Part shown: one piece after another, positions 1 to 10,904 of the stretch | Numbering within the stretch: position 1 is the first letter of the stretch | How the letters are laid out: every line of letters starts with the position of its first letter | DNA from: Ideonella sp. | Lineage (GTDB): Bacteria; Pseudomonadota; Gammaproteobacteria; Burkholderiales; Burkholderiaceae_C | Direction of reading: 5' to 3' | NCBI GenBank assembly: GCA_015075165.1 | Contig: JABTUY010000004.1 | Coordinates: 248,001 to 312,000 of the forward strand | Length of the DNA: 64,000 bases | The notes under the pieces: generated by a model | Told to the model about the DNA's origin: nothing | Seen by the model: the letters and a program-made list of their open reading frames with translations, nothing else | Databases searched by the model: none | Made by a program: the position numbers and the translations under genes

Positions 1-365
1 AGGGGCACCCCGAGCTCGATCTGCACGTAGTCGTTGGCTCCGATGCGCTGTCGGCCGCGCGCGCGCGCCGGGTCGAACGGCCCTTTCGCGGTGAACACCT
101 GCGCCACCTGGTCGAGCGCGGCGTCGACCAGCGGCGCGAGCTCCTGTGCGCGCGGCGTCAGGCGCATCCGGTTGCCTTCGCGCACCAGCAGCGGATCGTC
201 GAACTCACGCCGCAGCCGCTCGAGGCTCTTGCTCAACGCCGGCTGAGACAGCTCGAGCTGGCGCGCAGCCTGGGTGACGCTTTTCGTGGCCAGCAGCGCT
301 TGCAGCACGGTGAGGTGGTTGAGGTCGTGCGCGCGCAGCGCCGCGAAGTCGGCCGATTTCGGCAT
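1..365 (-). CDS. LysR-family transcriptional regulator, N-terminal part (cut by window edge)
   Basis: Only the first 121 codons are inside the window; the gene runs off the left edge. Residues 15-75 form a LysR-type winged helix-turn-helix, seen in the stretch VTQAARQLELSQPALSKS and the following RREFDDPLLVREG, which is characteristic of the family. The effector-binding domain is only beginning (GANDYVQIELG). Such proteins are usually DNA-binding regulators controlled by a small co-inducer; the target cannot be told from this fragment. The ATG at 365 gives the usual short lead before the HTH. Confidence in the family is high, none in the specific role. Confidence 0.88.
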   Translation of the reverse strand, partial: MPKSADFAALRAHDLNHLTVLQALLATKSVTQAARQLELSQPALSKSLERLRREFDDPLLVREGNRMRLTPRAQELAPLVDAALDQVAQVFTAKGPFDPARARGRQRIGANDYVQIELGVP

Positions 366-450
366 CCCGGGATTCTCGGCGATTGACGGCCGTGTTTTGC
401 GAAGCGGGCGTTGACGCGTGGGGTTCGGACATCGCGTGCCCCCGAGGCGG

Positions 451-858
451 CTATTCGATGGTGGCGCGCGGCGTGGTGCCGGGCGTGACCGGCGCGCCCG
501 AGGCCGGGGCGCCGGATGCGGCATCGCCGCGCTGGCGTTTGCGCTCGGGGTCACGCTCATGGCCGTTGCGCTCGCGCTCGCGGCGGTCGCCGTCGCGCAG
601 CTTCATCTTCACCGGCTGCAGCGTGCGCGGGTCGAGCTTGGCCTCGAAGGCGCGGCCCTGCGCGTCGCGGCCGCGGATCTCGTAGCAGCCGTCGTCGATC
701 TTCAGCCGCTGCACCTGCCAGCCGCGCTGCGCTGCCGCCTGCAGCGCGGCTTCGCGTGGCTGCCAAGCCTGCAGCGGTACGTCGCAGTCATCGTCGGCCA
801 GCACGGCCGTGGTGGCCGCGCACAGCGCCACCGCGATCACGAATCGATGGGTCTTCAT
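451..858 (-). CDS. PepSY-domain periplasmic protein
   Basis: A 135-residue protein with a cleavable signal peptide (about residues 1-21, ending AVLAD) followed by a PepSY-like domain in which the basic-residue-rich strand and the YEIRGRDAQGRAFEAKLD segment are visible. The C-terminal 45 residues are charged low complexity (Arg/Glu/Asp, then Gly/Ala/Pro). PepSY domains are small periplasmic modules thought to bind or inhibit partner proteins. The gene lies 21 bp downstream of the cytochrome b561 gene on the same strand with an AGGAGA ribosome site, so the two probably form an operon. A second PepSY protein is encoded divergently at 1569. Function beyond this is not predictable. Confidence 0.8.
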   Translation of the reverse strand: MKTHRFVIAVALCAATTAVLADDDCDVPLQAWQPREAALQAAAQRGWQVQRLKIDDGCYEIRGRDAQGRAFEAKLDPRTLQPVKMKLRDGDRRERERNGHERDPERKRQRGDAASGAPASGAPVTPGTTPRATIE

Positions 859-879
859 CGCAGGTCTCCTGGCATGGCA

Positions 880-1464
880 TCAACGCGGGCGCCGCAGTCC
901 GGCCGGCGCGGGCGCGCGATCGGGCCACGGCGACATCCGGCGCAGCGTGTCGTCGCGCAGCACGTAGTGGTGGAACAGCCCGGCGGCGGCGTGCGCACCG
1001 ACGAGGAAATAGCCGGCGCTGCCGATCGCTTCGTGCACGTCCTCGAGGCTGCTGGCCAGCCCGCGATTCGGCCCGATCAAAGTCGGAAGCTCGAGCCCGA
1101 AGAAGTGCACCGTCGCTCCCTTGGCACTCAGTGCAAGCCAGCCGAGCAACGGCATCACGAGCAGGAACGCGTACAGCGCCACGTGCATCGCGGTGGCGAT
1201 CGCCTGCTGCCAGGCCGGCGGCCCCGGCTGGAGCGGCGGCGCGCGCAAGATGCCGCGCAGCGCGAGCCGCGCGAAGACCAGGCCCCACAGCGCCATCCCG
1301 AGCGTGAAGTGCCAGGCCTTCATCAGCTCGCGTCCGTCGCTGCCCTTCGGGAACGCGCCGCGCAGCTCGATCAACGCAACCACCGCGACCAGCAAGGCCA
1401 GCGTCAACCAGTGCGTGCCGATCACCAGCGGGTGATGGCGGTGGCCAGTGGTGTCCAGGTTCAT
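880..1464 (-). CDS. Cytochrome b561-type membrane protein
   Basis: A 194-residue integral membrane protein with four predicted helices and histidines placed for two b-type hemes: HW in helix 1 (IGTHWLTLALLV), WHFTLGMALWGLVFAR in helix 2, MHVALYAFLLVMPLLGWLAL in helix 3 and the HAAAGLFHHYVL segment in helix 4. Family members move electrons between quinol and periplasmic acceptors. The start at 1464 is chosen because it has a GGAGAG ribosome site and places helix 1 at residue 15; an in-frame upstream extension to 1599 would add a charged non-membrane leader and overlap the divergent promoter. It heads a probable operon with the PepSY gene downstream. Confidence 0.88.
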   Translation of the reverse strand: MNLDTTGHRHHPLVIGTHWLTLALLVAVVALIELRGAFPKGSDGRELMKAWHFTLGMALWGLVFARLALRGILRAPPLQPGPPAWQQAIATAMHVALYAFLLVMPLLGWLALSAKGATVHFFGLELPTLIGPNRGLASSLEDVHEAIGSAGYFLVGAHAAAGLFHHYVLRDDTLRRMSPWPDRAPAPAGLRRPR

Positions 1465-1568
1465 GGTTCTCTCCGGAAGGTGAGAGGCAGTCTGGGCATG
1501 CCTGCGTGAACCGATGCTGAAGGCCGTGTTCATCCGCGGTTCATCGCGGCCCGTGTACAACCGGGCCG

Positions 1569-1946
1569 ATGAATGTCCGCCACCCCTGCGCTCCTGCACG
1601 TCGCCTGGCCCTGCTGGGTGCGGCGCTGTGCGCGCTGGCCGCCGGCGTCGCTGCGCGCGCCGACGAGCGCGACCACGACCACGATCACCATCTGGCGCGC
1701 CAGGCGCTCCAGCAGGGCAAGGTGTTGCCGCTGCGCACGGTGCTCGACAAGGTCGAGCGCGAGTACCCCGGCCAGGCGCTGAAGGTGGAGTTCGAGCGCG
1801 ACGACGGCCGCTTCGTGTACAAGATCCGGCTGCTGCAGCCCGACGGCCGCATCGCCAGGCTCGAGGTCGATGCGGTCGATGGCCGGGTGCTCGGCATCAA
1901 GCGCAAGCAGCGCGGAGATCGACCCGATGCGGATCCTCGTCGTTGA
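1569..1946 (+). CDS. PepSY-domain protein, histidine/aspartate-rich after signal peptide
   Basis: A 125-residue secreted protein: signal peptide to about residue 31 (ALAAGVAARA), then a His/Asp cluster DERDHDHDHH that could bind a divalent metal, then a PepSY domain (AIL-type helix LPLRTVLDKVEREYPG followed by the FVYKIRLLQPDGRIARLEVDA hairpin). It overlaps the downstream response regulator by 20 bp, so it is translationally linked to the two-component system. In similar operons a PepSY protein, a PhoP/QseB-like regulator and a kinase occur together, and the PepSY protein may act as a periplasmic modulator of the kinase; that role is inferred. Confidence 0.82.
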   Translation: MNVRHPCAPARRLALLGAALCALAAGVAARADERDHDHDHHLARQALQQGKVLPLRTVLDKVEREYPGQALKVEFERDDGRFVYKIRLLQPDGRIARLEVDAVDGRVLGIKRKQRGDRPDADPRR

Positions 1947-2592
1947 AGACGAACCCACGCTGCGCATGCAGCTGGCGCAGGCCATCGGCGGCGCCGGCCA
2001 CACGGTGGAGGCCGTCGGCGACGGCGCCGAAGGCCACTACCTCGGCGACGTGGAAGACTTCGACGCCGTGGTGCTCGACCTGGGTCTGCCGGTGCTCGAC
2101 GGCCTGTCGGTGCTGCGCCGCTGGCGCGCGGCGGGGCGCAACATGCCGGTGCTGATCCTCACCGCACGCAGTGCGTGGCAGGAGAAGGTGGCCGGCATGG
2201 ACGCCGGCGCCGACGATTACCTCGCCAAACCCTTCCACATGGAGGAGCTGCTGGCGCGCCTGCGCGCGCTGCTGCGGCGCCTGGGCGAGCACGGCAGCGC
2301 GCAGTGGCAATGCGGTGCGATCGCGCTCGACACGCGCGCCGCGCGCGTGCTGGTCGATGGCCAGCCGTTGCAGCTGACCAGCCACGAGTTCAAGCTGCTG
2401 TCGCTGCTGATGCAGCGCAAGGGCGAGGTGCTGTCGCGCACCGAGTTGTCCGAGCACCTGTACCCGCACGACAGCGACCGCGACTCCAACACCATCGAGG
2501 TCTTCGTCGGCCGGTTGCGCAAGAAGCTGCCCGCCGGCAGCATCGAGACGGTGCGCGGCCTGGGCTATCGGCTGGTGGAAGAGCCCGCGTGA
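1927..2592 (+). CDS. OmpR/PhoP-type response regulator
   Basis: 221 residues: N-terminal receiver with acidic pair E8/D9, phospho-acceptor D51 in VVLDLGLPVLDG, and Lys101 in DDYLAKPF; C-terminal winged-helix DNA-binding domain ending ETVRGLGYRLVEEPA. The layout is that of QseB/PhoP-type activators. The ATG at 1927 is the only start that places the first receiver strand (MRILVVEDE) at the N-terminus. Its stop overlaps the GTG start of the kinase at 2589. Likely regulates the divergent cytochrome b561/PepSY operon and its own operon, by analogy and position. Confidence 0.93.
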   Translation: MRILVVEDEPTLRMQLAQAIGGAGHTVEAVGDGAEGHYLGDVEDFDAVVLDLGLPVLDGLSVLRRWRAAGRNMPVLILTARSAWQEKVAGMDAGADDYLAKPFHMEELLARLRALLRRLGEHGSAQWQCGAIALDTRAARVLVDGQPLQLTSHEFKLLSLLMQRKGEVLSRTELSEHLYPHDSDRDSNTIEVFVGRLRKKLPAGSIETVRGLGYRLVEEPA

Positions 2593-3965
2593 CGCGCTCG
2601 GCACACGCGGGCTCGCTGCGGCTGCGGCTGCTCGCCGGCACGCTGGCGTGGATCGCGACCACCATCGCGCTGGCCGGATGGGGCCTGCGCGCACTGTTCC
2701 AGGATCACATCACCCAACAGTTGCAGCTGCAGCTGGTGATGCAGCTCGATCACCTCAGCGCAGCGGTCGAGTGGAGCGCCAGGTCGGGCGTCGGCGTCAA
2801 CCCGATGCCGGCCGACCCGCGGCTGGCGCAGCCGCTGTCGGGTCTGTACTGGCAGATCGACCGGCTCGGCGGCGCGCCGCAGGCCGCCGTGGCGCGCTCG
2901 CGCTCGCTGTGGGACCAGGCCCTCGAGCTGCCCCCGGCGCCCGCCGCGTACCCCGTGCAGGGCCACCGCGTGCTGGCGCTGCGCGGCCCGCAAGGGCATC
3001 CGCTGCTGGCGGTGGCCCGCACCCTGCAACTGCCCGAAGACGACGCGCCGCTGCTGCGCCTGGTCGTGGCCGCCGACGAGGCACTGATCGCCGAGCCGCT
3101 CGAACGCTTCACGCGCCTGCTGCTGATCGCGCTGGCGGCGCTGGCGACCGGCCTGGCCGTCGCCGTGGCCTGGCAGCTGCACCTGGCGATGCGGCCACTC
3201 GAGCTGCTGCGCCGGCGCCTGGCCGCAGTGCGCGGCGGCGGTGCCACGCAGCTCGAAGGCCGCTTTCCGCAGGAGCTCGAGCCGCTGGTGCAGGAGTTCA
3301 ACCACGTGCTGGCGGCCAACGCCGACATGGTGCAGCGCGCACGCACGCAGGCCGGCAACCTGGCGCATGCGGTGCACACGCCGCTGTCGATCATGGCCAA
3401 CGCCGCGGCGCACGACACGAGCCCGCTGGCGCCGCTGGTGCGCGAGCAGGTGGCCGTTGCGCACCGGCAGGTCGACTACCACCTCGCGCGCGCCCGCGCC
3501 GCCGCCGCGGTGCGTGCCACCGGCCTGCGCACGGCGGTGCTGGCCCCTCTGCAGGCGCTGCTGCGCACGATGCAGCGCCTGCACGCCGAGCGCCGGCTCA
3601 GCTTCGAGCTGGCGCCGCAGGCCGAAGACGCTGCCTTCCGCGGCGAGGAGCAAGACTTGTACGAGCTGCTCGGCAACCTGATCGACAACGCCGGCAAGTG
3701 GGCCCGCTCGCGCGTGGTGGTCGATGTGCGGCGCGAAGGCCAGCAGCTGTGCATCAGCGTCGACGACGATGGGCCGGGCTTTCCGGTGGCGCAGCGCGAG
3801 CGCATCTTCGAGCGCGGCGTGCAGCTCGACGAGCAGCAAGCCGGCTCGGGCCTGGGGCTCGACATCGTGCGTACGCTGGCCGAAACCTACGGTGGCAGCG
3901 TGCAGGCGCCGGCCTCGCCGCTGGGCGGCGCGCGCCTGCGGCTGTGCCTGCCGGCGGCCGATTGA
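2589..3965 (+). CDS. PhoQ/QseC-type sensor histidine kinase
   Basis: 458 residues starting at a GTG that overlaps the regulator stop codon. Membrane helix 1 lies at about 13-35 and helix 2 at about 175-198 (LLLIALAALATGLAVAVAW), bracketing a periplasmic sensor loop of about 140 residues. The HisKA motif NLAHAVHTPLS (His260) resembles the PhoQ form rather than the EnvZ form. N box LIDNAGKWA, G1 DDDGPGF and G2 GSGLGLDIV are intact. It should phosphorylate the adjacent OmpR-type regulator. The signal is unknown; the neighbouring PepSY and cytochrome genes suggest an envelope or redox cue, which is inference. Confidence 0.93.
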   Translation: MTRSAHAGSLRLRLLAGTLAWIATTIALAGWGLRALFQDHITQQLQLQLVMQLDHLSAAVEWSARSGVGVNPMPADPRLAQPLSGLYWQIDRLGGAPQAAVARSRSLWDQALELPPAPAAYPVQGHRVLALRGPQGHPLLAVARTLQLPEDDAPLLRLVVAADEALIAEPLERFTRLLLIALAALATGLAVAVAWQLHLAMRPLELLRRRLAAVRGGGATQLEGRFPQELEPLVQEFNHVLAANADMVQRARTQAGNLAHAVHTPLSIMANAAAHDTSPLAPLVREQVAVAHRQVDYHLARARAAAAVRATGLRTAVLAPLQALLRTMQRLHAERRLSFELAPQAEDAAFRGEEQDLYELLGNLIDNAGKWARSRVVVDVRREGQQLCISVDDDGPGFPVAQRERIFERGVQLDEQQAGSGLGLDIVRTLAETYGGSVQAPASPLGGARLRLCLPAAD

Positions 3966-3968
3966 CGA

Positions 3969-5414
3969 TCAGCGGCCGCGCCTGCCGCGGTGCGGCCGCG
4001 CGCCGCCTGGCCCGCCATGGCCGCCGCCACCCGGCCGGCCGCCGGGCGCGCCGGTCCCTTCGGCCCTGGTGCCGGCCGGCCGCCATCGTGGTGCGCCGGC
4101 GGCGCGTGCGACGCTGAGCCCGCGCTGCCTTGTCCGGAACGCGGGCGTGCGAGCCGCCGCCGCCCGGGCGCAACGGCCGCGGCCCGCGCCGCGCGGTCGC
4201 CGCCGCGGCTGGTGGCGCCGCGCACGCCGATCGTCGCGGCCGAGCACGATCGGCTCGGCGCGCTCGTTCGGATCGGGCTCGAAGCCCGGCACCGTCTCGC
4301 GCGCGATCTCCTTGTGGATCAGGCGCTGGATGTCGCGCAGGAACAGCTCCTCGTCGAGGCACACCAGCGAGATCGCCTCGCCGCTGGCGCCGGCGCGGCC
4401 GGTGCGGCCGATGCGGTGCACGTAGTCTTCCGGCACGTTCGGAATTTCGTAGTTCACCACGTGCGGCAGCTCTTCGATGTCGATGCCGCGCGCGGCGATG
4501 TCGGTGGCCACCAGCACGCGCAGCTCGCCGCTCTTGAAGTCAGCCAGCGCCTTGGTGCGCGCGCTCTGGCTCTTGTTGCCGTGGATCGCCATCGCGGTGA
4601 TGTCGCTCTTGTTCAGGAACTCGGTCAACCGGTTGGCGCCGTGCTTGGTGCGCGTGAACACCAGCACCTGGTGCCAGTCGCCTTGCAGGATCAGGTGCGC
4701 GAGCAGGTCCTTCTTCTTGTCGCGGCCGACCGGGTGCACCTTCTGCGCCACCAGCTCGGCCGGCGCGTTGCGGCGCGCCACCTCGATCAGCGCCGGCTGG
4801 TTCAGCAGCCGGTCGGCCAGCGCCTTGATGTCGTCGCTGAAAGTGGCCGAGAACAGCAGGCTCTGCTTCTTGGCCGGCAGGATCGCGAGCACCTTCTTGA
4901 TGTCGTGGATGAAGCCCATGTCGAGCATGCGGTCGGCTTCGTCGAGCACGAAGATCTCCACCTGCTTGAGGTCGAGCGTGCCTTGGGCCTGGTGGTCGAG
5001 CAGGCGGCCCGGCGTGGCGACGAGGATGTCGACGCCGCGCTGCAGGCGGTCGACCTGCGGCTGCATGCCGACGCCGCCGAACATCACCATGCTGCGCAGC
5101 GCCAGGTGCTTGCCGTAGGTGCGCACGCTGTCTTCCACCTGCGCCGCGAGTTCGCGCGTGGGTGTGAGGATCAGCGCGCGGATCTGGATGCGGCCGCGGC
5201 CATCGCGCGGCGCGGCGCGCGATTGCAGCCGCTGCAGCAGCGGCAGCACGAAGCCGGCGGTCTTGCCGGTGCCGGTCTGCGCGCCGGCGAGCAGGTCGCC
5301 GCCCTGCAGCACGGCGGGGATCGCCTGTCTCTGGATCGGCGTGGGGGTTTCGTAGCCTTGCTCGCGCACGGCGCGCACGAGCGGCTCGATCAGGCCGAGG
5401 TCGTTGAAGCTCAT
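3969..5414 (-). CDS. rhlE: ATP-dependent RNA helicase RhlE (DEAD-box)
   Basis: 481 residues. Q motif [14 protein letters not shown], motif I AQTGTGKT (45-52), PTRELA, TPGR, motif II VLDEAD (156-161), SATF, and the C-terminal helicase motifs [16 protein letters not shown] and [10 protein letters not shown] are all present in order. The last 100 residues are an Arg/Gly/Pro-rich basic tail, as in RhlE proteins, which helps non-specific RNA binding in ribosome maturation and RNA decay. The open frame continues upstream to 6248 on the same strand but that stretch is the shadow of the DUF4870 gene; MSFNDLGL at 5414 is the canonical RhlE N-terminus. Confidence 0.95.
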   Translation of the reverse strand: MSFNDLGLIEPLVRAVREQGYETPTPIQRQAIPAVLQGGDLLAGAQTGTGKTAGFVLPLLQRLQSRAAPRDGRGRIQIRALILTPTRELAAQVEDSVRTYGKHLALRSMVMFGGVGMQPQVDRLQRGVDILVATPGRLLDHQAQGTLDLKQVEIFVLDEADRMLDMGFIHDIKKVLAILPAKKQSLLFSATFSDDIKALADRLLNQPALIEVARRNAPAELVAQKVHPVGRDKKKDLLAHLILQGDWHQVLVFTRTKHGANRLTEFLNKSDITAMAIHGNKSQSARTKALADFKSGELRVLVATDIAARGIDIEELPHVVNYEIPNVPEDYVHRIGRTGRAGASGEAISLVCLDEELFLRDIQRLIHKEIARETVPGFEPDPNERAEPIVLGRDDRRARRHQPRRRPRGAGRGRCARAAAARTPAFRTRQRGLSVARAAGAPRWRPAGTRAEGTGAPGGRPGGGGHGGPGGARPHRGRRGR

Positions 5415-5629
5415 CGGGTGTGGGGCGGTTCGCACACGTGGCGACCGCGGGCATCGACGGCCGGCTGCCACGCGCGCTGCGCGGGCACCAGTCGGATCGG
5501 CCGAGGGGATGAAGACAGGTCGGAAGCGACGGCGGCCGCCTGACTGGTGCTGCGGCCGCGCCGACGCATTGTAGCGGTGAGCCCGGTGCGGCGCGCCGGG
5601 CTCTTCGCAAGCGCGCGCGGCGCCGGCGT

Positions 5630-6040
5630 TCAGGCCGCCATCGGCTGCCCGTTGTTCAGCCGCAGCCAGCCGCGCGCGATGCGGTACACCGCCCACACGC
5701 CGAGCAGGAACAGGCCGATCACCCAGGTGCCGAAACCGACAATCACCAGCGTCAGCGGCGCCGACACCAGTGCGACGATCACCGCCCACAGCAGCGCGAA
5801 CCAGAAGGTGCGGATCTGCCAGCTGAAGTGCGACTCGAGCCAGCTGCCGCGCACGTCGCCGCGCTTCACGTAGTTGATGATCACCGCGATGATCGATGGC
5901 CAGCCGAACAGGAACGAGCCGATCACGGTGGCTGCGCCGAACGCGCCGAGCGCCAGGCCGAGCGCGTGCAGCGCGTAGACGATGTGGGTGGTGCGCACCA
6001 GCGACGCGCTGGGCTGCACCGACACGACTGAGGTTTCCAT
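5630..6040 (-). CDS. DUF4870-type small integral membrane protein
   Basis: 136 residues with four hydrophobic segments ([70 protein letters not shown]) and the conserved [18 protein letters not shown] segment seen in DUF4870/YidG-like proteins. The start at 6040 is preferred over the ATG nine bases upstream because it has AAAGGA at proper spacing, whereas the upstream ATG abuts the same sequence. It is a single-gene unit upstream of and co-directional with rhlE, 215 bp away; the gap shows no gene. Biochemical function is unknown. Confidence 0.82.
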   Translation of the reverse strand: METSVVSVQPSASLVRTTHIVYALHALGLALGAFGAATVIGSFLFGWPSIIAVIINYVKRGDVRGSWLESHFSWQIRTFWFALLWAVIVALVSAPLTLVIVGFGTWVIGLFLLGVWAVYRIARGWLRLNNGQPMAA

Positions 6041-6246
6041 CCGCGGCATCCTTTCGTGTGGTGTGGCGGGCATGCACGCCGCGCGCGACCGGGGTCGACC
6101 GGTGCGCGCGGCGGCCACCCCAATCTACAGCCTGTCGGCGTGATCTCAAGGGCTGGCCGGCGGCCTTGCGACGAACGGCGACAATAGCGGACGAGCCGCA
6201 CGCGCGCCCGACGTGCGGCCGATTTTCTTTGCAGCAGAAGATTCCC

Positions 6247-7911
<1,665 letters not shown>

Positions 7912-7970
7912 CCGCCGCGGAAATGCCTTCGCAGGCACCGACCACTGCCGAGGTGATGTTCGAGTCGCGC

Positions 7971-10745
7971 ATGCATCCGCTTTCGTTCGTCCGCCTCGGG
8001 GTTCTCGCGGTCGGAGCGGCTGCGCTCGCCGGCTGCGCACTGCTGCCGAAGCCTGCGCCCGGCTCGGCAGCGGGCGCGCCGGCCGTGGCGGCTGCCGCCG
8101 CATCCGCTGCATCGGTGCCGGTCGCCGCGCGGCCCGGCCAGCCGCAGCCGTTCGCCAGCGTGATCAAGGACGCGAAGAAGACCGACGGCCTGATCACGCT
8201 GTGGCAGAAGGACGAGAAGGTCTGGCTCGAGCTGATGCCGGCCGACTTCGGTCGCCCGCTGCTGTTCGCGCCGAAGATCGCGCAGGGCATCGGCGAGGCC
8301 GGCTTCTTCGGCGGCACGATGATCGGGCCGTACGGTCGCTTCGGCCGCCAGCAGCTGGTGGAGTTCCGCCGCGTGCACAACCAGGTGCAGCTGATCGCGC
8401 GCAACACCGAGTTCCGCGCCGCCAGCGACACGCCCGAAGGCCGCGCCGTGCAGGCGGGCTTCTCGCCGAGCCTGGTGGCTTCCACCGCGGTGGCCAGCCA
8501 GCCGCACCCCGAGCGCAAGTCGGTGCTGGTCGAAGCTAACCCGCTGTTCGTGGGTGACCTGCTCGGCATCGGCATTGCGCTGCAGCGCCAGTACCGGCAG
8601 GGCTATGCGTTCGACGCGCGCCACTCGGCCATTGCCTCGGTGCGCGGCAAGGTCGACCAGGTGGTGTTCGACGTGATGGCGCACTACGCCACCGCCAGCA
8701 TCGCGGTGGCGCCACCCGGCGCGCCGCCGGGGCCGGTGCCGGCGCCGAAACTGCCCAGCGGCGTGCCCGATGCGCGCAGCCTGTTCTTCACGCTGCAGTA
8801 CTCTCTGGCCGCACTGCCCGAGCGGCCGATGCGGCCGCGCCGCTCCGACGCGCGCGTGGGCTACTTCACGACGCTGGTGCAGGACTTCAGCGACGACCTC
8901 GCGCGCACGCCGCGCCTGCACATGATCAACCGCTGGCGGCTGGAGAAGAAGCAACCCGACGCCGCACTGTCGGAGCCGGTCAGGCCGATCACCTACTGGC
9001 TCGACCACACCATCCCGGTGAAGTACCGCGACGCGATCGCCAAGGGCATCCTGGCGTGGAACGCGGCGTTCGAGCGCGTCGGCTTCAAGGACGCCATCGT
9101 CGTCAAGACGCAACCCGACAAGGCCGATTTCGACACCCTCGACGTCGGCGTGCCGTCGATCCGCTGGATGATCAACGGCACGCCGCAGTTCGGCGCCATC
9201 GGCCCGAGCCAGGTCGATCCGCGCAGCGGCGAGATCCTCGACGCCGACATCGGCTTCGAGAGCCTGTCGTCGCGCGCGGTGCGCGCGCTGCGCAGCCAGG
9301 TGCTGGCCTCGCGCGTGACGATCGACTGGCCGGCGCTGATGCAAAGCGGCAGCGACGAGCGCGTGGCCGCCGCGATGGCGCAGCGCGCCGCCGCCGGTCC
9401 GCTCGACGCGCCCGGCGCCTGCCACCACGCCGACATGGCCGCCGAGCAGCTCGGCTATGCCCTCGACGTGCTCGCCGCGCGCGGCGAGATCGACCCGGCG
9501 AGCCCGCAGGCGCAGCAATGGGTGCTCGACTACCTGACCGACACCACGATGCACGAGGTGGGCCACACGCTCGGCCTGCGCCACAACTTCCGCAGCTCGC
9601 GCGTCTACACCGCGGCCCAGGTGGCCGACCCCGACTTCACGCGCCGCAACGGCCTGGCCGGCTCGGTGATGGAGTACGCGCCGATCAACCTCGCCGAGGC
9701 CGGCCGGCCCGAGCCCGCGGCCTGGCAGACGACGCTCGGGCCCTACGACTACTGGGCCATCGAGTACGGCTACAAGCCGATCGCCCCCGACCAGGAGAGC
9801 GCCGAGCTGCAGCGCATCGCCGCGCGCAGCAACGAGCCGCTGCTGGCCTACGGCACCGACGAAGACAACTTCCTCGGCGTCGACCCCGAATCGCTGCAGT
9901 TCGACCTCGGCGACGACCCGGTGGCGTTCGCGAAGCAGCGCCTGGAGATCGCGCGCGAGCTGATCCGCCGCCAGGAATCGCGCCAGCTCAAGCCTGACGA
10001 AGACTACTCGGTGCTGCGCCGCTCGATCGGCTTCGCGCTGCGCGATGCCGGCCGTGCGGCGGGCATCCTGGCGCGCCAGATCGGCGGCGTGCGCACGCTG
10101 CGCGACCACCCCGGCAGCGGGCGCGACCCGCTGCAGCCGGTGAGCGCGGCGCTGCAGCGCCAGGCGCTCGACCTGCTGGCCCGCGGCGTGCTGGCGGCCG
10201 ACAGCTTCGTGCTCTCGCCGTCGCTGCAGCGGCGCATGGCGCCGAACTTCGAGGAGCGGCGCGACGCCGTGTTTGCCGGCGACGGGCCGGTGGCCACCGA
10301 CTACTCGCTGGGCACCGTGGTGCTCGAGATGCAGCGCGCGCTGCTGGCCGCGCTGATGAACGACGGCGTCGCGCAGCGGCTGCTCGACAGCGCGGGCAAG
10401 GCCGACGCCAGCGGCCCGGCACTGCAGCTGGCGGAGCTGTACCGCCGGCTGTCGGGCGCGGTGTGGAGCGAGCTGCGCGCCGCCAGCGGTGACATTGCTG
10501 CGCCACGCCGCGAGCTGCAGCGCGACTACGTGAACCGGCTCGCCGCCCAGTTGCTGCGCCCGGGCGCGATGAGCCGCGCCGACGCGCGCTCGCTGCTGCG
10601 CCAGCAGGCGCAACAGCTGCTGGCGAGCCTGCAGCAGGCCGCCCGACGCAAGGGCCTCAGCGGCGAGGCGCAGGCGCACCTGCGCGACAGCGCCGACACG
10701 CTGCGCCAGGCGCTGGCGGCACCGCTGCTGCGCACCGGCACGTAG
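7971..10745 (+). CDS. Zinc-dependent metalloprotease lipoprotein (DUF5117/DUF4953 type)
   Basis: About 924 residues. The N-terminus carries a lipoprotein signal with lipobox LAGC, so the protein is probably anchored to the outer membrane or inner leaflet facing the periplasm. A central gluzincin-like catalytic motif HEVGHTLGLRH is at about residue 528 (HExxHxxGxxH), followed by a Met-turn-like VMEYAPIN. The surrounding architecture (DUF5118-like start, DUF5117, C-terminal DUF4953) is that of large bacterial zinc-dependent metalloproteases of unknown substrate. Alternative starts are at 7956 and 7908, the last overlapping the EttA stop; 7971 gives the most typical lipoprotein signal but its ribosome site is weak, so the start is uncertain. 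Confidence 0.88.
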   Translation: MHPLSFVRLGVLAVGAAALAGCALLPKPAPGSAAGAPAVAAAAASAASVPVAARPGQPQPFASVIKDAKKTDGLITLWQKDEKVWLELMPADFGRPLLFAPKIAQGIGEAGFFGGTMIGPYGRFGRQQLVEFRRVHNQVQLIARNTEFRAASDTPEGRAVQAGFSPSLVASTAVASQPHPERKSVLVEANPLFVGDLLGIGIALQRQYRQGYAFDARHSAIASVRGKVDQVVFDVMAHYATASIAVAPPGAPPGPVPAPKLPSGVPDARSLFFTLQYSLAALPERPMRPRRSDARVGYFTTLVQDFSDDLARTPRLHMINRWRLEKKQPDAALSEPVRPITYWLDHTIPVKYRDAIAKGILAWNAAFERVGFKDAIVVKTQPDKADFDTLDVGVPSIRWMINGTPQFGAIGPSQVDPRSGEILDADIGFESLSSRAVRALRSQVLASRVTIDWPALMQSGSDERVAAAMAQRAAAGPLDAPGACHHADMAAEQLGYALDVLAARGEIDPASPQAQQWVLDYLTDTTMHEVGHTLGLRHNFRSSRVYTAAQVADPDFTRRNGLAGSVMEYAPINLAEAGRPEPAAWQTTLGPYDYWAIEYGYKPIAPDQESAELQRIAARSNEPLLAYGTDEDNFLGVDPESLQFDLGDDPVAFAKQRLEIARELIRRQESRQLKPDEDYSVLRRSIGFALRDAGRAAGILARQIGGVRTLRDHPGSGRDPLQPVSAALQRQALDLLARGVLAADSFVLSPSLQRRMAPNFEERRDAVFAGDGPVATDYSLGTVVLEMQRALLAALMNDGVAQRLLDSAGKADASGPALQLAELYRRLSGAVWSELRAASGDIAAPRRELQRDYVNRLAAQLLRPGAMSRADARSLLRQQAQQLLASLQQAARRKGLSGEAQAHLRDSADTLRQALAAPLLRTGT

Positions 10746-10904
10746 CGGCGTCGGCCGCGCGGAGCCGCTGCACGCCCGCCGCTGGACACCGCCCCTGCTC
10801 GCCACCGCGGCCCTCGCGCCACTCGACGCCCGCAGGCCGTCGTTCGTCGCATCGCCGCCGGCGGCGGCTTGGTCGGCGCCGGGGGCCACGCTATCGTGCC
10901 GGCC

